DNA from: Larix kaempferi
Lineage: Eukaryota; Streptophyta; Pinopsida; Pinales; Pinaceae
Assembly (NCBI GenBank): GCA_027924585.1
Contig: BSBM01000600.1
Coordinates: 14,505,001-14,569,000, forward strand
Direction of reading: 5' to 3'
Length of the DNA stretch: 64,000 nt
Numbering within the stretch: position 1 is the first letter of the stretch; every line of letters begins with the position of its first letter. The position numbers and the translations under genes are program-made. This document shows positions 57,661 to 64,000 of this stretch, piece by piece. The notes under the pieces are model-generated. The model ran no database searches. It saw only the letters and a list, made by a program, of their open reading frames with translations, and had not been told where the DNA came from.

Positions 57661-57748
57661 CCAAACTTCATCAATACTGTGTTAGAAACCTTCTGATATC
57701 CGCCTGCAAACTTAGAATTTGGCCCAAGCAGCCCCAGTGCTGCAACAT

Positions 57749-57762
57749 GGGCTCTGATACCA
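57749..57762 (-). other. tRNA-iMet primer-binding site of element C
   Basis: TGGTATCAGAGCCC on minus, three bases inside the LTR end at 57766. Confidence 0.9.
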
Positions 57763-57765
57763 CTC

Positions 57766-59247
57766 TGTCACGTCCCCTTCCATCATTACAAACCATGGAA
57801 GGAAACATGACCAATCTTACCAGGCTTATTTGACTATCTCAGCCCATTCATTAAGCCATCAATTTCATAAATAAATTAAACTTCATGTGTGCAGATTCAA
57901 GCTAAAGTAAACATAGTGGAATTAAACATATCATCACACACACAAACTGGAATGCATCAGCATATCTATCCCAAGAAAATCATGAATCTAATGCAGAGAA
58001 TCAATCCCCCTCTTCATACTATGCGTAGGCTTCATATCAACCATACTAAGACATACATTCAACATACAATTAACAGTCATTCATTAACACATTACAGAAC
58101 ACAAAATAAGCATGATTTAACCTCAAGAAACACTTTTCTTTGTGATGAAGCTGTCCAACAACTGGCTATGTGAGAGCAATGTTCCACCCAACCATAGGTC
58201 TCCGTCCAGCCTGTATTCTTTCAGCTGAGAGACCACCCACGAGCTGGGTTGTGTATCCACTAAGGAGGAACTAGATTGGCTCACTCACAGCCATGGTTTC
58301 ATTCAAACAGTCATGCTAAGCCAACACACAGTTGGGTTTATCAAGCAAGCAATAAACAAAGGAGGAGGATGCTAAGCCAGTGAGCTCAACCACGGAGCTA
58401 CAGACATCTCAAGGTAAATTCCAGCAATCCAATCCTCTGTTCAAACATTCACACTTGGATTTCTCACAAATCTGTCATCAAATAACTCAATCCCGTCACT
58501 AGGTTTCTAGGCTATAAAAACTAGGTTTTCCAATGTATTTCGGGGTATCTAATACTCTCAATTTCACCCCAAGGTTCATATCTATGGATCCCCCATTGGA
58601 TTTCACTGTCAAATACCAATTTTGGGCGTTTACGGCTCTTCAAAACATGGGTTTTTGCAAAGTTGCGATTTCTGGTTTTTCTCACTGTTGGGCATTCGTT
58701 TTTTGGATGAAAATTGATGCTAGCATGTTCCACCATGGAATGGGAATGAGGAAGAACCCCTTCCCATGAGGTAGAGTGACTTGTGGTACAAGAAAAATAG
58801 AGCCCATACTTGCCTTACGAATTTCTAGGCTGCCCATGCTCCATTGAATCCATGGACTGAATTCTTCAACAACTTCCTTACAATAGAATTAAATGTCAGC
58901 AAGGAAAGTCAAATGGATTCTCACAAAGACATTTGGCAGCTTATGGTTCAATCCCACAACCCCCTCACCACTCCCTAGTGGATACACATGGACCCTTCTC
59001 ATTAGTTGCTTCCATAGGCAGTTTTGGTATTTTATTGCATGATGTTTGTTTACATCATTTTTACAATGTTCCATGGCTAAATAGCACATGGGTAACATAA
59101 TATCTAATACTTGCCGTTTAAATAAAATTCGAACATCCAGTAGCAGGGCCTTGACCTTGAGCTCCTTGCTATGAATATATACATCACATGTATACAATAT
59201 TTACATTAAAAACTAATATATCCTAAGGGTCAAAATGGGATATTACA
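57766..59247 (-). repeat. 5' LTR of element C
   Basis: TGTCACGTCC...GATATTACA on +, 1482 bp. It is the partner of 50495-51970 and is followed by the target duplication GAAGG. Confidence 0.93.
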
Positions 59248-59252
59248 GAAGG

Positions 59253-59550
59253 CCCTAGTTTTCCAAACTTTACAGGTACCATCTCAAGAGGAAGGCCATC
59301 TTCTTTGATGCCCTAGGGTTAGGGTAAAACCTTTAAAACCCTAAGTTTGTCATTTTCCACATACTACACAACCTTACTTTGTAAATTTTGTCAATATTAG
59401 ACTAGTTATTGTAATTATCATGTTAGTTGTTTGTCTTTTTGATAGTTAGGTATGATTTTTACTTTTTTTTTAGTTATATAATTTTCATAAATTGAAAACC
59501 TAAAATCCCTAATTTTTACCCGAAACCCTAGTTGCAGACTTGTTTTTCCC
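59253..59550 (+). other. Continuation of D1 LTR/flank after element C
   Basis: Joining 50489 through one GAAGG to 59253 gives continuous sequence. The phrase CCCTAGGGTTAGGG resembles D2 sequence near 63349. No gene is seen. Confidence 0.5.
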
Positions 59551-59865
59551 TAGCGACCTCCTTAAACCCCTCTCCATACCTTTGCTTTCCTCTCCCTCTA
59601 AGTCGCCTCCCTTCTCTCCATCCTTCTCCACCTTCGTGCTCCTCTCCTTCCACCTCACCCTCCTTCCTTACCAACTCGGCCCTCCTCTCTTCCGTCTTCT
59701 TCTCCCCTCAGCCTCCTCTTCCTTTTCTCCATTCACTCCACCCCTTCTCTCTTCTCCTTCCCTATCCCACCTCCTTCCTCCACCTCTCCTTTCCTTCTCC
59801 TCTCCTCTTTTCTTCCTCCATTTCCTCCTTCCTTCCACTTTATCCTACCTACCTTCGGTCATCCT
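59551..59865. repeat. Pyrimidine-rich (CTTCC)-type tract
   Basis: About 315 bp, nearly all C/T on +, with CTCCTTCC-type words. Two overlapping Ser/Pro/Leu-rich frames are open because of the composition. It is probably low-complexity sequence rather than coding. Confidence 0.75.
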
Positions 59866-61163
59866 AAAAAGGGCTCGGCCTCCCTTTCTAGGCATTCCCT
59901 TGCCTTCGGCCTCCTCCCACAGGTCCCTCCTAGGGTATGATCCTCATTGGAATCCCCCCAATTTGGGATGAACAGGCCTCTTCCAAGGTCTGTCCTAAGC
60001 TCTGCAATAAATTGCAAACCTCACCTTTTTTACTATCCCAAGAATCCCAATACCTACACAACACAAGACAAACAAAGGGGTTGAAATTTATAAAATTTTG
60101 AAAACGTTTGCAAGGGCTGCTACATGACAAGAGAACCCTGAATTATGCCATCCTAAAGGTCTGAAGTCAACGTTACCTACAGTATATCATCTTTAAAATT
60201 AAATGCATGACAAATTGGATGGTGAAGTTGTTTAAGGAGTAGGTGATATTATTCATGCTTCTCTCCTTATTACTTTACATACATTGACAACATTACTGCC
60301 GCTAATACATTTCTGATCTATTGCTATAATGATATATGCATTTCCGATACATCATTGATTTAGTAAATGAGAGTGGGAAAGGCAGCAAATTTAAGGGAGC
60401 AAGTGACCACATTAATCCTCCTATGAAATTTCTGGTTATTGATGCTATTCATACTATTGCTATACTATACCAATACCACTCCATACAACATACTCAAACT
60501 TGCTTTCATTGATTGATAAATATTGTTGTTATTTCCTTCCTAAGATTGATGTAGGTACCGCTGTTGTAATTGCTATCGATGCTACAAATTCTGATGTTGA
60601 GGTTATCATTGTGATATCTTTATTGTTCTTCATAAGTTGATGATGTGATTGATGGCCTCTAATATGATTGGATATTGAACTTTGGTACATTAGCCCATAC
60701 ATCGGTCATTGAATAATATTCACCTTATTGCTAGGTGTTAGTTACCAATTGATGATAACACTCTTGCCACTAACACTCTTATATGAAAATTTGACATTAC
60801 ATTGCCATAGAAGTGATTGGGTTCTTGGAACCATATACATTGCTTAAGAATCTCTTACACTTATATTGACTATCTTTGACATTTACACCTACTTGGTAAT
60901 AAATGAAAATTCGTCATCAAATGTGATTGTCATATTGGCTACCTAGGCTTTAGTTCTAGTATTCGCTTTAATTAGTATGTCTTCTTCATTCTCATAAATC
61001 AATTGTCGAAGGCACTAGTCACTAATATTGTTGTCAAAAAGATATAGTTTCTTTTGTCCTAAGGTGTCTTGCAGGCCGCATAAGGGATTTTCCCCTTGGA
61101 GGTTCTGACTCTCCTAAGAAGTTAGAAAATTGTCTAAGGTGACAGTGGTCACTTCTCTTACAT
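59866..61163. other. AT-rich spacer
   Basis: No gene is recognised. Sequence with many ATTGATG/TTGCTAT words at 60230-60960. Confidence 0.5.
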
Positions 61164-61198
61164 TTGTCATCGAAAGCCAACCCTGCTAGTTCATCCGG

Positions 61199-61848
61199 TA
61201 ACATGATGGAAGTCAAAGGAAAATTTGCAAGTAAAAATCAAAGATTAAAAATGTACAGGGATGCAATGGGATTGGCCATCGAAGATTTATGCGCCTTATC
61301 TTTACAAGTGATTCCCAGAGCTCATAATAAGTTGGTCGATGCCTTATCAACATATGCTTATGTTCTTTACCCTTGCAAGGTTGTTCTAGAAATAAGAAAA
61401 GTAAGTAATTTTCAGACCTTCTGTTCCTGATAACTTTGAAGATTGGCATTTTTTTATGACGATGAGAAGATGCACAGGTTTATGATCAACATGGTGGAAC
61501 TGTTTTAGCCTCATTATGCAAGGTTCATTGCTGGTTTTGAGGGTTGTTTGGGGCAACAAATAGAGATCAGTGAGAAAGCTTATGATGATGGTAGCTTGTA
61601 CTTGAGTCCTCTCCAGGCTTGGATAGAGGGGGCTTGTGAAAGGGGCCCTTTTTCTTGGCAAGAATTTATAGGCATCTAGGTTCAAAATCTCTTCCATGGT
61701 TCTAGCCCCATTCCGATGAAGGTAATGACATATACTCAATTCGTCATTAATATGGTTTTGTCTTGGACTATTTCCAAAGACAAAGGAAGAATCCCTAGCA
61801 TGAATGACATGTTAAGGTGGCTTCACTAATGGTATGATTTCACTTGAC
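61199..61848 (+). pseudogene. pol: D2: RNase H end plus unrecognised downstream domain
   Basis: From about 61207 the frame reads VKGKFASKNQRLKMYRDAM ... LSLQVIPRAHNKLVDALSTYA, the C-terminal half of a Ty3-type RNase H with its last Asp. A frameshift near 61410 leads into RPSVPDNFEDWHFF, a usual post-RNase H linker. A second frame (61461-61848) with three internal stops then reads PHYARFIAGFEGCLGQQIEI, YLSPLQAWIEGACERGPFSW, MTYTQFVINMVLSW and DMLRWLH. No integrase zinc region or DDE core is recognisable where one would be expected. I do not recognise this second part. It is a decayed copy related to D1 (48998-49745). Confidence 0.6.
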
Positions 61849-62601
61849 TTATTTCTATTACCATGCTTAGGGTAGGTAGGTAGGTTGCATAATCTCCTTC
61901 ATTAGTTTCATTTGATTTCATTGTTTATTTTTACCTATGCATTGCACTTGTTGTTTAGTGTATTTCATTGAGTTGAACAAGACAGGACAGAAGTGTCTAC
62001 CTCCGATGCTAACTTTGACATAGCTTTTGTTAGATGTGTGTGTAGGTATGTAGGTTCTAGGAGATTTTAGGGGGTTCTCATACACTCCTGAGAAGAGTGC
62101 ATGTCATGTAGTTGGAGCGAGTTGTTATGCCCAGATTGTTTGCAGCGTGCTTACCAGGATATACCAGAGTGAAGGGGTCTTTTTCCACTGTGAAAGTCCA
62201 AGTCTGGGTTTGTTTATGTAAAAGTGTTGGTCTAGCTGGGCTCAAGACCCATGGCCTAGTCATGGTAGGTCATCTTCGTTTTCATTCCAAGAAGTGTTGG
62301 ATTAGTGGCATTGTTGACTGCCCCTTGATGGGAAAAAGTCCCCCGATATGTTGGGTCATTTGTGTCATGTGTTGGTGTCTAGTGCTTCTTAGGATAGACC
62401 CATTAAGACACATGGCTCCTAGCCACACTCATTTTTTTGCTATGTAGAAGGTGATTGCGCATGTAAGGGTTGCCATACCCAATTTAACACACCTCATTTT
62501 TGTCCACTTGGACCTTCCTTTTCTTGTATGACCCCTCCTCTTGGTTCACATGTGTACACTTCATCATGATGTCATCTTCTTCTAGAGAGATTTTCCTTGC
62601 T
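61849..62601 (+). other. D2 region between pol relic and LTR
   Basis: A weak frame at 62112-62447 contains SGIVDCPLMGK, comparable with SGIADCLMKELEAL in D1. No domain is recognised. Confidence 0.4.
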
Positions 62602-62615
62602 AAAGGGGAGGGCAT
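62602..62615 (+). other. Polypurine tract of D2
   Basis: AAAGGGGAGGGCAT, directly before the LTR start TGAGGGATC. Confidence 0.65.
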
Positions 62616-63400
62616 TGAGGGATCTTCTACATTGTTGGGGTTAGTTGGGGCATGACGTCCTCCCCCGACTCATCACTTCATTCATATGAAGCCAAATGCA
62701 CTATTTTTTCATCATTTTTAGTCTTTTGTGGTTTAGTCCCCAACTTGTGGGTGACAAACCCTAAATTAAATTTTTTTTTTTTTTAGTAAGGTAGGCTCTA
62801 AAGTTAGATCAGCCTAGGAAGCCTCATATAAATAAAGGCTCCTAGCATTCATTTGAAACCACACAAGGGTTATACTTATGTATTTTTTTTCTCTTTATCG
62901 TGGTCTACTGGAGCACTTGAGTGATGCACACCTCTATCTTTGGCATGAATGAAATGTGATAAAGGTTGAATGATGATATTTCTAGGGTTTACTATCATGC
63001 AAGATTGATCAAAAGAATATTTTTAATAACTCGTGGCTAAGGAGGACCTAAGAACTCTTTCTCTTGCTCTTTCATTGGTTGATGTTGGTAAGGTCTTTCC
63101 ATTTTCTTGTATGTCATTGCTTTTGCACCTTAAGCAAGTAAATTAGGGTTTTATTGGCATCTTGTTAGTCTTGTTTGAGAAGATTTTCTTCTTGAAGGAG
63201 CTCTACACTGTGGGTCTTGGGATTCATTGTTTTCCCTAATTAGGGTTTGACTACTTCACCTAGAATTGTGTTACTAGCAATTTCCCTAGTTGGTAAATCA
63301 TGAATAGCCAAATTGAGTTGGGACATTAACCTTGATCTCTAATTGCCCTAGGGTTGAGGACTAAGGTCGTAGCCCCTTCTCTTCTCTTTGTTATCAAAAT
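62616..63400 (+). repeat. 3' LTR of D2 (right end not located)
   Basis: Starts TGAGGGATC and is similar to the D1 LTR in the first 60 bp, around the TATA box (TATAAATAA, 62827-62835) and near GTGATGCACACCTCT. The right boundary is not determined, and 63400 is only a working limit. Confidence 0.55.
62827..62835 (+). promoter_or_regulatory. TATA box in D2 LTR
   Basis: CATATAAATAAAGG, at the position equivalent to the box in D1 (50042-50050). Confidence 0.55.
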
Positions 63401-64000
63401 TATGTTGTATAGATATTGTAAATATCAAAAAATATAATATTGGAAAAATCCTAAAAATATAAAAAATCATATCTCAAAAAATATTTACAATTTGGAACTT
63501 CTGCTTGAACAAAAAAGTGCACCCTAGGCAATTTAATGGTGACGCTTCAAGGGCATTTTGATCTTATGGTTAAATTGTGAAATTCTCGGTGACCTATATT
63601 TGCTAGGGTTTTGTTTTGCAAATTTGTTATTGCCGGTACAACAAATATATTAATCATTTCAGCCAAATTTGAAGGCCTAAAAAGTAGGGCTTTGGGCCTA
63701 GATTGACCCCTGGGGAGTTGGAAGTTCATTAGGGAACGTGATAAGCAAGACCGCTATCTATGTGAAGGTTTTTCTAGGGCACATACCATATCTGATTTTA
63801 CATTTTCAGATCAGATTTAAGCTCCCTTCTTCATCCCATTGCATATCTCCCTCACCTTTATACCTCAAGGTACATCTCATATGATGAGTTGGCATTGTTT
63901 TGATCGATTTTTATTGAGTTTTTGGATCATTATTAACTGATGCAATCTTATATCAGTAGTAAAACATTCAAAGTAAAATTCTTGAAATACGTAATTAAGT
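63401..64000. other. Right edge, no gene seen
   Basis: AT-rich sequence. It may still include the end of the D2 LTR. No supportable ORF. Confidence 0.5.

Larger units (their letters stand above)
50495..59247 (-). mobile_element. Element C: complete, probably non-autonomous LTR retrotransposon
   Basis: Two direct LTRs (50495-51970, 1476 bp; 57766-59247, 1482 bp), a tRNA-iMet primer site (57749-57762), a polypurine tract (51971-51986) and a 5-bp target duplication GAAGG (50490-50494 and 59248-59252) define a complete minus-strand element. The first 170 bp of the LTRs are roughly 95% identical by eye. The 5.8-kb interior has only a small gag-like remnant near the 3' end, and no protease, RT or integrase was found. 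It sits inside the LTR of D1, so it is younger than D1. Confidence 0.93.

Noticed and set aside
59532-59971. Ser/Pro/Leu-rich ORFs
   Set aside because: They come from a nearly pure C/T tract and overlap in two frames. No motif.

Overview
The window looks like intergenic, repeat-dominated nuclear DNA of a land plant with a large genome. It has AT-rich spacers, long microsatellites, nested LTR retrotransposons with plant-type primer-binding sites (tRNA-iMet type and a TGGCGACTCC-like type), a plant mobile domain (PMD) gene, and a eukaryotic tRNA-Val gene. A gymnosperm-like genome is my best guess from the style of the repeats, but the sequence alone does not fix the taxon. I see no intact host protein-coding gene. 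The tRNA is the only gene likely to be functional for the host.

Layout. (1) 597-7335, + strand: a 3'-truncated Tat-like Ty3/gypsy element ('element 1') with LTR, primer site, GC-rich leader repeat, gag, protease, an unexpected second set of zinc knuckles, and the first few dozen codons of RT. ATC/GAT microsatellites lie on both sides. (2) 7525-10660: simple repeats, an inverted-repeat structure built on (TA)n(GA)n, and a decayed minus-strand ORF with an 18-residue repeat that abuts the next element. (3) 10664-41380, minus strand: two related Tat-like elements, A and B, in tandem and sharing one LTR (25710-26603). A is full length (about 15.9 kb). B lost its 5' end inside gag. Both have the order gag-PR-RT-RNaseH-INT-second RNaseH, and both carry an oppositely oriented PMD gene with its own TATA box and an intron between pol and the 3' LTR. 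Three solo LTRs with clean 5-bp target duplications interrupt A (17280-17899) and B (26922-28133 and 34171-37702).

(4) 41380-44544: a truncated minus-strand element ('E') with a tRNA-iMet primer site and a two-knuckle Gag. (5) 44545-48990: AT-rich spacer holding the tRNA-Val gene at 46606 and short tandem repeats. (6) 48990-63400: relics of two copies of a further Ty3/gypsy family (D1, D2). The 3' LTR of D1 is split by a complete 8.75-kb minus-strand LTR element ('C', 50495-59247, target duplication GAAGG). C carries only a gag-like ORF remnant, so it is probably non-autonomous, and it has a striking GC-rich word repeat in its leader.

How the parts relate. The gag-pol modules of A and B would supply particle formation, reverse transcription and integration, but both copies carry several stops, frameshifts and active-site changes, so neither looks autonomous. 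The most interesting content is the antisense PMD gene with a phase-correct intron in the two Tat copies, the hairpin-module array next to it, the shared-LTR tandem arrangement, and the extra CCHC knuckle pair between protease and RT in element 1. All coordinates and identities were worked out by eye.
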